A DNA stretch of 64,000 nt from Dipteris shenzhenensis (lineage: Eukaryota > Polypodiophyta > Polypodiopsida > Gleicheniales). The translations under genes were made by a program, and so were the position numbers. The notes beneath the pieces were generated by a model, which did not search any database, had not been told where the DNA came from, and worked only from the letters and a program-made list of their open reading frames with translations. Below are positions 21,293 to 31,859 of this stretch, piece by piece (position 1 is the first letter of the stretch; every line of letters begins with the position of its first letter). The DNA is taken from NCBI GenBank assembly GCA_047967505.1, contig CM106541.1. One strand, written 5' to 3'.

Positions 21293-22345
21293 TTATAGAT
21301 GTACATTAATAAAATATTCTTTCTCGCTCTGACAATCCAGATACAACTCAAATTTTTTATAATTTTCCCACATTATGTTGGCTCTATGGCCATTAGTTTG
21401 AGAGCTATTATTCATTTTGGCCTTTTTTCCTAATGTGACTAAATCAAGTACGCCCAAATTGAGTGCATGCCTGGCCTTATCAACATCAATTGGTTTAGGA
21501 AGCAAGGCTTTAACTTTTGCTCCCACAGAAAGACATGCTAATTTTAAGCTCTTAAATATGAGCCAATATGCCCTTGTACTTATCCCTACAGTATCACAAA
21601 CTCCTTGTGCACTAGTTGCATTGAAATGCTCCACAACTTTGTTCATTGACTCGGATGTTATCTCTGATTTTAGACTTTTGAATTTTGGATGATGTATAAC
21701 AGACTCCAATATTTTTTTCGTAAACACTTCACTCATAGCACCATAGTGTTCATCATGGATAGACATGAGTTCTGAAACACTTTTACAAGCTCTCACTCGA
21801 TGCTTCTAGTGACCACTTTTCTTGGATATTTCATCCATTGGATGCAATTTCCTCTTATGTAGTCTTGGACCCATTGGAGTTATTGGTTGTGAAGGCTACT
21901 TGCTCCATGACCAATCAACCTTCAACAATATCCTAATAAATCTCACCCAAGACCTTTTGTCTCTTTCATTGAGCAAAGATGATATTGGCTGTATTAACTT
22001 CAAGTTGGTCAATCCATGGAATTGAGGAGTCTCACAAGTTTGTGGATCTACTGGATATATTTTCCCTTCTAACCACAAATCCATATGTGTTTTTCCTTGA
22101 TTTTGAAGAGCTACTAAATCAATTTTACTTGCTAAGGAGGATTCATTCCTCTTTAAAAATGGTGCATTCTCTGCATATATTTGAAAATGGATATCCACCT
22201 TTTTTTTATTCTGAGCGGCTTGCATGATTTCATGCACTTTCCACCTAATATAATATAACATTGACATCAATAAACAATATACAAACATGACATGTTTTAG
22301 AAAAGTATCAAACCAAGCAAAAATGAAAACCCCAATTGCATGCAA
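21293..22345 (-). pseudogene. Unidentified coding region interrupted by two amber stops
   Basis: One minus-strand frame runs from about 22240 to 21293: FLKRNESSLASKIDL, LEGKIYPVDPQTCE, HGLTNLKLIQPISSLL, WVRFIRILLKVDWSWSK, TAG (21896-21898), a Pro/Lys-rich linker, TAG (about 21807-21809), then ACKSVSELMSIHDEHYGAM, GVCDTVGISTRAYWLIFKS and a basic tail. The last motif resembles a helix-turn-helix. The reading frame stays constant across both stops, so this is a recently or point-wise damaged gene of about 310 residues. An intron-like boundary is possible near 22240. It lies upstream of, and on the same strand as, the 19.1-20.3 kb gene and may belong to the same element. Family unknown. Confidence 0.45.
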
Positions 22346-22427
22346 AATCTAACGATTGAAATCTACAAATTCAAAAAAAAAAATTACTTATCATCAAACA
22401 CTATTAAAATACGTTAATGAACAATAC

Positions 22428-23255
22428 CTCACAGGGATCTTTGGAGGAAAAACGTGATCAAACTTGTCCTCCTCGATGGTCCTTCTTGTAATCCAGGATG
22501 CTGACACTGATGGGTTTTTTGCAAAAACTAGTTATATGCTTCCAAACAACTCCAAATCTATTTCAAACCATCTTCTGTAAAAAAAACTCAATAGTAAGAG
22601 TGTATCTTTTCAAAAAAACAAATCTTTCTTCCTCTTCAAATCATGTATTAAAAAAAAACAACACAATTACCAAAACAAACTACAAATTAATTGCTTCTTC
22701 AAAGTTGCATTATAAAATCTCATTATTTTCATTGTCTTGCATTGTTCTAAAGGTTTTCTCACCTGAATCTCCATGAAGTTGCTCTGATAGACCCTGATTT
22801 GAGTTGAAAACTAAAAACATTCTAAAACTACATGAATGAATAGTACCTGATTTTTGGAGCAAGGTTCTTCGAAAGAGAAATGTGATCAAACTTGTCTCTC
22901 CCAGTGGTCCCAAATGTGTTCTAGGATTGATGAAGTTGATGGTTCTTGTTTTAAAACAAATTATATGCTCCCAAACATCTTGAAATCTATTTCAAGCAAT
23001 ATTATGTAGAAAACTATTGATAGTAAGAGTGGAAAAGACTCATTTTTCATGGAATTTCTTACAAAACAAACAAAATTTTCAAGTTTATCAAACCATATAA
23101 TAAAACAAAACAACACAACTATGCAAAATGAACTACAAACTAGCTACTTCTTCAAAGTTACATCATTAACAAACAAATCTCATTCATAATCACTATGTTG
23201 CATTGTTCCAAAGATTATCTCACCTGAACCTCCATACAAGCTGTCTGGATGGATC
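22428..23255. repeat. Diverged tandem duplication, about 410-bp units
   Basis: The copy at about 22428-22785 and the copy at about 22846-23255 share GTGATCAAACTTGTC, CTCCAAA..CTATTTCAA, AGTAAGAGTG, AACAACACAA, CTTCTTCAAAGTT and TCTCACCTGAA in the same order. There are many substitutions, so it is older than the 57-kb duplication. No coding content. Confidence 0.75.
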
Positions 23256-24170
23256 CCAAACCTTCATAAATGGTTCGAAATCATGCACCCTTAGAGATTG
23301 TAGCAAGGAAAGTGACTACTATTGAGAGATGGGCAAAAGAAATATTGATTTTCATGCATCAACAAAACTGCAATGCTTGAAAGTCAATCTTCTTTGATCC
23401 TTTCTCAAAGAATCTCATCCCGTAGCTCCAAACACCCTACATCATTCATGGCTCACTCAGAACATTGATTGCCTTGTCTTCGTGAATGAAATGATTTCAA
23501 ATCGTGGGAGAATCTCAGATGTGAGAGAGAAAGTGGTGAGATTTGAAGGAGAAGAGCCCAAAATAGAGAAAGGAGAAGGTAGGTTGAATCTCATTCAAAA
23601 GTCTTGAAAGTTTTAAAAGAATGGGAGTGAAATGGAAGGGAAATGCAGGTAGAGGAGAGAATTGATGAGATTTGGGCGTGACTGTCCATCCCATGAGAGG
23701 GAGAATAAAGAAAGAAGCTTCTCAGCAGGAAATTTGAAAAGAGGACTATAGCAAAGAAAAATTCAAAGTGGTGCTTAGAAATGAGGGGGAAGCAAGAGGA
23801 ATGAGAGAGAATGAAAGGAGTGTGGTAGTTGGATGGTAGGATTTGGTTTCAGATCAAATGGTACAAGTTTGGTTGAGAAACTAGGTTCCTTAGTTTGGTT
23901 ACAGTTAAAAAACGTGATGGGAGAGTTGAGGTAGCAAGTGGGTGCTCCACATCATTGTTTGGGCCATTGAATAAAGAAATAGAGAAGTCAGGCCACTTCC
24001 AATATTCTATTTCCCTCCACCAGCCAATATTCCCATTGGGTTTTATTCACCTTATTCTTCTAGAGTCACTAGCCCAAGGGCTCGCTTACAGGGCCCTTTT
24101 TTAGTCCAATTTTTTTGTAATGTTTGAAATGTGAACTGGAGGTGAGAGCAACGGTGGCTAAATGGATGAG
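23256..24170. other. No recognised gene
   Basis: Purine-rich plus strand at 23500-23860 (GAGAGAGAAAG-type) but no protein features on either strand. Confidence 0.4.
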
Positions 24171-24179
24171 TGGCAATGA

Positions 24180-24560
24180 CGCATGACCTACATGAAAAAT
24201 ACATAAAGAGACCTTGATTCATGCCTTTTGGGACCGTGTTCATGTTAAGCTAGTATGGCTAAAGTCGATTATTGATCATTTAGGGTGGACACAAGCTCTA
24301 GTTGGTTATAGGAGTGGATATTGGATGCTACGTGGCATGTATGGCATATCATTAGAGCAATCATGGTACAATGGATTTGGTGGTTCAAGGACTAAGTTTC
24401 CCATGGTAAGAGACAAGATGCCTTGAGCATTGGTTTTCATGATCTCAAAAAAACTAGTTGTAAACACTCTAGTAGGGGTAAAAGGTGTCTTGGAGTGTAG
24501 TAAGAAGTATTATAAGATGTTGTGAGTGTTAAGGTGTGATTAGCTCCCACAAAAAAAAAG
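24180..24560 (+). mobile_element. Probable LINE 3' fragment with A-rich tail
   Basis: The plus frames contain ETLIHAFWDRVHVKLVWLKS followed, after a shift, by WHIIRAIMVQWIWW. This is the spacing of the zf-RVT type region at the end of plant LINE polyproteins. An A run (about 24551-24559) ends the segment. Frameshifts and stops are present. No target-site duplication was identified, so support is weaker than for the 12.8-kb LINE. Confidence 0.4.
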
Positions 24561-24660
24561 TAAAAGAAAACAAGAAACATTAGGACTCCGGCCTAGTCTC
24601 AAGCTTAGAATAGATAAAGGACAATTAATTTGCCAAGGCCTATTAATCTCATCCATTTGG

Positions 24661-24945
24661 AGAGTTCATCTTCGCATTACATTGAGTTTCCTCGGAAGTT
24701 GCACCTCCCTGCTCTCCTCTTGTTACTCTTGTCATTGCATTGAGTGTCCTCTTTGACTTGCTATGTTCAAGATGAATCCTATTAATCTCATCCTTACAGG
24801 GCGAGTCATTTGGAGAGTTCATCTTCGCATTACATTGAGTTTCCTCGCAAGTTTGCACCTCCCTGCTCTCCTCTTGTTACTCTAGTCATTGCATTGAGTG
24901 TCCTCTTTGACTTGCTATGTTCAAGATGAATTCCAGCTATTCTGA
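24661..24945. repeat. Tandem duplication, 153-bp period
   Basis: AGAGTTCATCTTCGCATTAC starts both 24661 and 24814, and about 130 bases are shared with a handful of differences. The minus-strand frames within it (RTLNAMTRVTRGEQGGA) are repeated as a consequence. Confidence 0.9.
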
Positions 24946-25090
24946 AGGGCTTAATGATAGATGTAGGGGTCTCTTGTTTGTCGCTTGCACACATTGGCAT
25001 GCACGGCCCGCAGATCTTTGTGGCTTCCTCAACAGAGAAGACCAAGAAGTCGCCTCTACGTCCTAGCCTAGTACACCTGCACACGTTTAT

Positions 25091-25294
25091 GCTCTTGCTA
25101 CCGTTTGGTTTGTGAGAACTTTCCACGGGGTGTAGATAAGCAGAATTCGACTCAGGGAATTCCAAGCTTATTGGCCACATCCTGAGTCCGTGCTCTTGCT
25201 ACCGTTTGATTTATGAGAACTTTCCACGGGGTGTAGATAAGCAGTATTCGACTCAGGGCATTCCACGCTTATTGGCCACATCCTGAGTCCGTGC
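25091..25294. repeat. Tandem duplication, 101-bp period
   Basis: GCTCTTGCTACCGTTTG begins 25091 and 25192. The two ~101-base copies differ at about six positions and include TTTCCACGGGGTGTAGATAA and TTGGCCACATCCTGAGTCCG. Confidence 0.92.
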
Positions 25295-25299
25295 AAGAT

Positions 25300-26020
25300 A
25301 GGGGTCTGCAACGATGCACCAACCAATAAGTGGAAGCAACAGATACGAATGAAAGCACTAGCAGTACTAGTCGGAAGCTTCAACCATGGAATCAAAGCAG
25401 CAATGCAACTTCCAAGAGCACGTCCTTCCTTCGAACTATGTGGCCCTTCTGTCTAACCAGCCAAACTTTGTCAGTGCACGAGTGTGCACCTAATGGTGTA
25501 CGCTACACTTATGTAGCTGCTTGCCTTTCAGTACAATGCCAGTCCTTAGAGCAAACAGCCGGTTGAGAACTTAATACCCCTCGGGCCGCGCAAGACCGTC
25601 GAGAATCTTGGAACAAATGAGGTGGTTAAGCTGGTTAATGAAGGTGCTTGTGGGATTACCCAAGGAGCATCACGAACTCGAGTCCTGTTCACATAAGAGA
25701 CCGAATCCTCCTACATCTCAATGCCATCGGAGCTGGTCCATGTGGTTGGATACCCTGGATGGAATGGAACAATCAGCCATTTTGACCGATTTTTGTACCT
25801 ACAAGCTGCAAGCCAACCACAAACGGTCCGAAGCGCTTCGATTAGTTTTCTGGCCATGCATAGGATAGAATCACCCCATAGGAGCTTGTTGTCTTCCCAG
25901 CTTGTAATCTTTGGCATTACACTTGCACTCTAGCAAATGGATGTTCTTTGGCCAAAAAGAAGGCAGGGTCAAGCTAAGTTGCGTGTTGTATAGAAAAGTA
26001 TACAGACAGAGATAATTGTA
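25300..26020. other. No recognised gene; possible flank of the copia remnant
   Basis: Short frames on both strands (for example plus 25608-25868, minus 25917-25711) have no clear domain. The position downstream of the copia integrase could hold decayed pol or LTR sequence, but I could not show it. Confidence 0.35.
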
Positions 26021-26025
26021 TTATG

Positions 26026-27580
26026 TTAAATGTGTCTTTTACAATGTCTATACGATTCGAAGGCATAGTGATGACTCGCAAAGAGAGCATCAAGGCGCTC
26101 AGTGGTATTGTACAAGTCGGAGAGGGTACGAGTTTGGGGATTTTGATTAAATGGGTCATCGGGTAGGCCTAGGTTGGTATGGTGTGAAAGGGGATTGTTT
26201 TGAAGTTGAGGGGACGCTATGGGGTTAGTATCCATGAGCGAAAGTGGGGGTGAAAGGTTGAATGACATTGGAGCATTGAAATTGGGTGAATCACTGGGAG
26301 ACACTTGGAGATTTATTATTGGTTGATTTTGTGCACATGTGTTGCGTGGAGTGCCAGTCGTGGCGCGCTGTGGGTGGGTGTTACCTATTGGTCGCCATAG
26401 AGGTCGAGTAGAGCTGGACACTTGGCAATCATGCACAGTCCTTGTGTGGACTGGATTATAACTTATGCTACAAGCATGCAGCCATTCAGTTGAGTGATCC
26501 GTTGAGGGGAGGTGTGTACTAGGAGGATTAGTATGCGACTTTGATCGACGATGAACGATGATCGTGGAGTTTAAGGGCGGTGGCATGGGCGTAGTCGGAG
26601 CTTGAAGTCCGATTGGAGGTGCAGGAAGAGGCAGCACAGCAGGAGGTTGGGGAGCAAGTGGTGGAATCACAAGAGGCGTAGGGTCGAGAGGAGCCCGCCA
26701 TGTGACTAATGGAGGTTGTCGATCTGTTTTTTGGTGTGGTGGTGTATCGTCTTGTTGTGGGGCATTTAGGTGTTGTTTGGGGGGTTCTAATGGAGGGTTG
26801 TGACTTTTTGCAAAGATGGAGATCAACGATTCTTCATCGAAGATGACTATGCAACTAAAGAGAAAGCAACGTTGTATTGGATCATAGAGGCAGTAGCCTT
26901 TTACTCTATGGGGTTCGCCATAGCCCACGAAGAGTGTTTTCAGTGCCCCGTTGTGGAGTTTGTTGCGGTTGTCAACTGGGACAAAGGCATAAGCAGGACA
27001 ACCGAATGTACGAAGTCTAGTGTAGTTGGGTTCTTTTCTAAACCATTGCATATATGATATAGCACAGGTAGTTTGGGAGTAGACACGATTCTGTAGGTAG
27101 CATGCAGTTGAAACCGCCTCCTCCCAATAAGAGTTAGAGAGACCATCAGTTTTGAGCATGCTACGAGGTGAGTTCATCAGGGAGCGATTCTTGCGCTCTA
27201 TGATGTAATTCTGTTGTGTAGTATGAGGAACTGCTAATCATTGGCGAATTCCATTGTCGAGACAATATTGTTTAAATAGGGACGAAATGTACTCGCCTCC
27301 ATTATCTGACTAGAGTGCTTTAATTCTAAAAGGTATTTGATTTTCGACTAGGCTTCTATATGCTACGAATAGGTTTAGGATAGGGTCAGATTGTTTATGT
27401 TTTAAGAAGAAGACGACCATGAAGTGGGCAAAGTCATCAATAAAGGTTATGAAGTAATGATTATGTTTCAACGATCTTGATGGTAATTGACATAAGTCTG
27501 TGTGTATGATTTCGAAGGGTCTCATCAATCTAGTGCGACCTTTGGGAAATTTGCTGTTGGACAACTTACCTAGATAGCCT
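26026..27580 (-). pseudogene. Ty1/copia polyprotein fragment: integrase and linker to reverse transcriptase
   Basis: The minus-strand frame begins near 27564 with FPKGRTRLMRPFEIIHTDLC (first catalytic Asp), continues past TAG 27310-27312 into SDNGGEYISSLF (second Asp), past TGA 27238-27240 (probable CGA) into PHTTQQNYIIERKNRS (catalytic Glu), then SMLKTDGLSNSYWEEAV, RTFGCPAYAFVPVD, FVGYGE and YDPIQRCF, the copia integrase C-terminus. A 180-residue Pro/Ser/Thr-rich linker follows to 26026. No zinc finger upstream and no reverse transcriptase downstream remain, so both ends are truncated. The same frame is kept across both stops. Confidence 0.9.
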
Positions 27581-27589
27581 CACAAGACC

Positions 27590-28565
27590 GATGTGACCCC
27601 CACGATGAAGGCTGCCATTGTGAATGCTATGGTGATGAGTGCCAGGTTGTATCTTGCGAGGAATCATTTTTTTACGGATCCTAAGAAGATGAAGTTGATG
27701 ACCACTAGGGCGCTTGTGTTGTCTGGAGGAGACACACATATCCTAGGGATGCTAGAAATGTCGAGGGAGCTCCTCACTCCCGTGCTACTCCTTGTGGGAG
27801 CATTTTGTAGTAAAGACTTCAATCGTGTCACTCGAGTACCTACCGGATTGTTGCAATGGGGTTTCCACCGAGAAGAAGGGGGTGAAAAAGAGAGAGGGGA
27901 AGAAGCAAAGGGGATGGAGAAGGAGAAAAAGGTGAAGGGGGATGGTAGCAAACACCAAAGGCAACAAGGAGAGCCAGCAAACCTTAATCTCAACACTTGA
28001 GCAAGAAGAGAGCTTGTATTTCTCAAAGCTTGCATACAACAATGAAGCCCAAAGTCAACCACTTGGCCTTTTATACATGTGACCTTTTGAAGGGAGGGCC
28101 AACCCTATTCCTTGTACCACACTTTCTCTTTTGTTACAATTACTTGGGCCCATATGGTGCCAAGGCATATGCTGATTCTCTCAACCTTCTCTCTGTCTTC
28201 AAATGGCTCTTGTGTTATCCATATATGGGATCCAAATGGCTCTTGTGTTATCTTTGCCAATTAGGGAAATCCCGACGTGGCGACTACTTTGAAACTGAGC
28301 CATTTATGGCTCAAAACCCATAGAGTTTGGATGGGCCAGATCTATTAGCATGATTAACATGCCCCATCCTTAGAGCAACTGTGCTACAATAGGTGAGTGG
28401 AGAGGACCCTCTAGAGTACTGCGAAGCATTCTAATTGTTGTGGGGTGGTCCATGTGAAATAAGGCTGATACTTCTAGAAGTGGGTGGCATGCATGTCCTT
28501 GAGCATGCAAATGTGATGGACATGGAGGATTCAAACCCAAAGGTATAACAACATAAATCAACCCA
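27590..28565. other. No recognised gene
   Basis: The plus strand at 27860-27970 is purine-rich and codes only for Glu/Lys-rich low-complexity sequence. A partial repeat of ATGGCTCTTGTGTTATC(C/T) occurs at 28204 and 28230. Nothing else is supported. Confidence 0.4.
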
Positions 28566-28648
28566 CCCTGGCCACTGCCCAACAACATAAATTAACCCTT
28601 CTTCATGAGGAAGGAAACCCAAACACAATAATTAGCCAGCAACCAATC
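28566..28648. repeat. Copy of a repeat also found at the right edge (63918-64000)
   Basis: 83 bases from CCCTGGCCACTGCCCAACA to AGCCAGCAACCAATC match 63918-64000 with three differences. The right-edge copy lies within a gypsy LTR, so this may be part of another LTR or an older insertion. The match ends sharply at CCCTGG on the left. Confidence 0.85.
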
Positions 28649-28659
28649 AGGGAATGGCA

Positions 28660-29930
28660 AAAGCAAGCAAAGATGAGCCTTCTTCTACCTGGAATCCACA
28701 AAAGAAAGGTCATCCTGGTTGGAAAACCCTAGATCCTTTGAAGATAAGCTGATTCTGCTCTGGCACAGCCCCAAGAGCAGCGTAGAAGCAAACACCCATG
28801 CCTGGAAAGTTACCAAAATTAGTTGTAACACCCAAAAGCCTCTAGAAATCAAATCGTTATCTTCCCTGCACAACTTGAACATCATAGAGACAAATCAGAA
28901 TTTCCCCAGGACAGCCTGGACAACCTGGAAACTCCTAGAAATAGATCATAATTCCTGTAGTAGCCTAGAAACACCTAGAAACAGAACCAGAACATGATGC
29001 AGTCACTTGGCACAGCCTGGAGGACCTAGAATAGAATTGCAATTTGCAGAAGACACCTTGACAGAAATTGAAATCTACAATAGGCTCTGGATCTGGTGTG
29101 TTTTCCTTTGGCAGGCCCTAGATACTGACCCTCGCTAGTGATGATTTCCTTTGGCAGGCTCTAGAAGCTCCTCGTAAAATGCAATTTGCTCTAGCAACAC
29201 CTGGCAAGCTCTGGCAACTCACAACTAATGATCTCGCTCCTTTTGGAACTGATTTGGCCTTCTCCCTCTAAAAGATGGACTCCCTCCCCCCTTTTAGAGC
29301 CCTAGGCTCCAAAATGTAGTATTTTTAAATTGCACCACTCGTTTGGCCCCCCCTATTGCACACTTTGGCCCTAGGAATTAATTGCCTAGTAACTGGGTGC
29401 ACATTCACTATTTCCAAGGGCCCACTAGGGAATTTTAATTCCCCAAGTCTCACCCCATGGCCTAACCCTCGTGCCCTAGAGGATCAAGGTAGTCACGCAC
29501 AAATTATGGGAGTCGCAAATCAAAAATCCCATAATTTCACATCCTCGTGAGTGACAGACCTCCCTCTTGAAAGAAGGAAAACATCCTCGATTTCCTATAA
29601 ACCAAAACAAAAGAAAATAATAGCAATGGAAATATCAAAAGTAAATGAAATAACCAAATATGAAAATAGAAAAATAACCAAATAACCAAATCTGAAAGAC
29701 AGCCCCAACAATGCCATCAACATATCAACCAAGTTTGAAATGCAAGCGACCCAATAGACCAACCAAATCTAAAAAGACAGCATACCAATGTAGCCAACTG
29801 GTTAACCAACAATGAATATGTATTTGTAGAGCCATTGTAACAAATATATAATACATTGTACATAAGATGCATCAAAACAAAGTGGCTAGCACACCAATCA
29901 TGGAGACCTTCATGACGGCAAAGATACTAT
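28660..29930. other. No recognised gene; Pro/Thr-poor, pyrimidine-balanced spacer
   Basis: Imperfect repeats of CCTAGAAAC/CCTGGAAA(C) occur at 28860-29010 and of GGCAGGC(C/T)CTAGA at 29110-29170. No domain was found. It would be the expected place for a 5' LTR of the gypsy remnant at 29.97 kb, but no match to the 31.4-kb LTR was seen. Confidence 0.4.
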
Positions 29931-29970
29931 CTGCAACCTGCACCTCGGGTGAAAGAAAATGTAACACCAA

Positions 29971-31370
29971 GTGTCCTCTAGGATACATGAGCAGGTATGT
30001 ACAATAGGAATGAAAGCACTAACTCAGAAATCGTATGCTAGATCCCAACAGAAGCACTCCTTCAAGGATCGCACCTCTTCCTCTTCACAAAGTCATGACC
30101 ATCATCACCAACATAAAAGTGCGGCCTTTGACAAGAAGAAGAACTCTAGCTCAAAAGGACTTGTACCATTCACCATTTGTCCAAAGCAACCAAAGCAAAA
30201 TTCCAATATGGAACCTAGCACTTCCCAAACGGAAGATGCAACCCCAGCAGAAGACAAGAAAGGCAAAGCTATTCAAATACCATACTATCCTCATCGACAA
30301 TGGCTGCTCTCATAATTTCCTAGCTAGTTCTATGGTCGAAAGACTTAGGTTGACCACCAGTCCTAGTCCCATGGACTATCAGATTGAACTCACAAATGGA
30401 ACTACCTTCTTGTGCAACACTAGGATCAAAAACTTATCCTTTCACATCCAATAATATACGAACAAGTTGAATTTCGACATCATGTCTCTTTCCCGGTACG
30501 ATGTCATACTCGGACAACAGTGGCTCTATGACTATGATCCATCAATCAATTTTTGTAGCCATACTATCGAGTTTGTCCACCAAGGAAAACTTATTGAGCT
30601 AACTAGTTCTAGGGACTCTCCTTCAACTCCACTTGCCTCCACCTTACAAGTAAAGAAGTGGGTTCATAAACATCAAGTAAAGATTTCACTTCTATTGGTT
30701 ACGATAGTTGAGGAGACACCGACACCTCCTGAGTACCTCAACCAACCTTTTTTCCAGCCTTACCTAGATATTTTTCCACAGGAATTGCCAAAGCAGTTAC
30801 CACCTCGACGACTAGTGGATCACCTAATCGAACTTATTCCTAGCAGTAATCTACCATCAAAACCTCCTTATCGGGTTTCTTACACTCAAAATGAAGACCC
30901 ACACCTTCCGTTTGAGGTCATGACCAATGCTTCCAACATCACTATAGGAGTAGTCTTGATGTAAGAAGGCAAAGTTATTGCTTTTGACAACCATAAACAT
31001 TTTGATATCCAAACCAGATACTCGATTTATGATAAGGAGTTTCTTGCTATTATACAAGCTTATCACTCTTGAAAACATTATCTCATGGGAGCCGACTTGG
31101 TGGTAAAGACACCATCACTCTCTAAAGTATATCTTTACTCAGCCAGTAATGAAGGCTCGACAAGCACGTTGGGTTGAGTTTCTGGCCAACTTTCACATGA
31201 CCATTGAGTACAACCTAGGACTATGCAATGTAGTTGCAGATGCTCTCAGCAAGTTAACTCTAGCATCAGCTATGGTAATCTCTACATTATCTGTGGATCT
31301 TCCTAATTCGTTTAAAGGGAAATATCTCCATGATAAAGACTTCAGCACAACAGTACAAGTTTAGAATTTA
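29971..31370 (+). pseudogene. Ty3/gypsy polyprotein with reverse transcriptase and integrase deleted
   Basis: The Lys/Gln/Ser-rich end of gag (29971-30280) leads by frameshift to a retropepsin: ILIDNGCSHNFL with DNG (30296-30304) where active enzymes have DSG/DTG, then SLSRYDVILGQQWL. A TAA at 30452-30454 interrupts it. The pre-RT segment LPPRRLVDHLIELI and PPYRVSYTQNE is followed directly, at about 30893, by the RNase H start PFEVMTNASN, where the catalytic Asp of T-D-A-S is Asn. The whole reverse transcriptase is missing. RNase H continues with stops at 30962 and about 31070 and a shift near 31118 to RQARWVEFL and VADALSKL. The integrase is absent; 60 bases later the polypurine tract and LTR begin. 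Confidence 0.88.
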
Positions 31371-31419
31371 CCATGATATTTTCTACACCAGTTCATTATC
31401 TCCACCAGGGTCTTCTTTT

Positions 31420-31432
31420 GAGTGGGAGGGAA
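31420..31432 (+). other. Polypurine tract of the gypsy element
   Basis: GAGTGGGAGGGAA lies immediately before the TG that opens the LTR. This is where plus-strand DNA synthesis primes in LTR retrotransposons. Confidence 0.75.
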
Positions 31433-31835
31433 TGTCATGATCTATGATGTATTCCTTTCTCTATATCTTAGACTTATGGATGGTTTGATGAATGGACAAT
31501 TGTGGAAGGGTATGCCCTTTTGACTAGACACTTCCTATAAGGCACAACCCGTTACAAGAGACACATTCTATTGAAGAGACACTACCATTGTAATGTACCC
31601 TCTCATTAAGGGTCACACCCTTCACAAGGGGTACACACCTCTTCATGCACACACACTTTGGAGTACACACCTTTCCATGTGTGACTCTTCACTCTCTATA
31701 TAAGAGAGGCCCAACTGTATGGATGACACACTACAAACACTCAAGCAATACAAATACTCCTTGTTCTCTGCTATTTCAGTCTCTTTCCTCTTCCTTAGCA
31801 CATTTCTAAATATAGTAAATCTAGGATTTCTTACA
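31433..31835 (+). repeat. 3' LTR of the Ty3/gypsy element
   Basis: The sequence opens TGTCATGATC and closes TTCTTACA, about 403 bp, right after a polypurine tract. It holds a TATA box TATATAAG at 31697-31704, about 30 bases before a likely transcript start, and GGGTCACACCC/GGGTACAC short repeats upstream. No second copy lies in the window, so the 5' LTR is lost or beyond recognition and no target site can be checked. The right end is inferred from the TG..CA rule. Confidence 0.7.
31697..31704 (+). promoter_or_regulatory. TATA box of the gypsy LTR
   Basis: TATATAAG within CTCTCTATATAAGAGAGG, in the mid-LTR position expected for the element promoter. Confidence 0.6.
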
Positions 31836-31859
31836 CTTAGCCATGAAAAACTCACTCTT

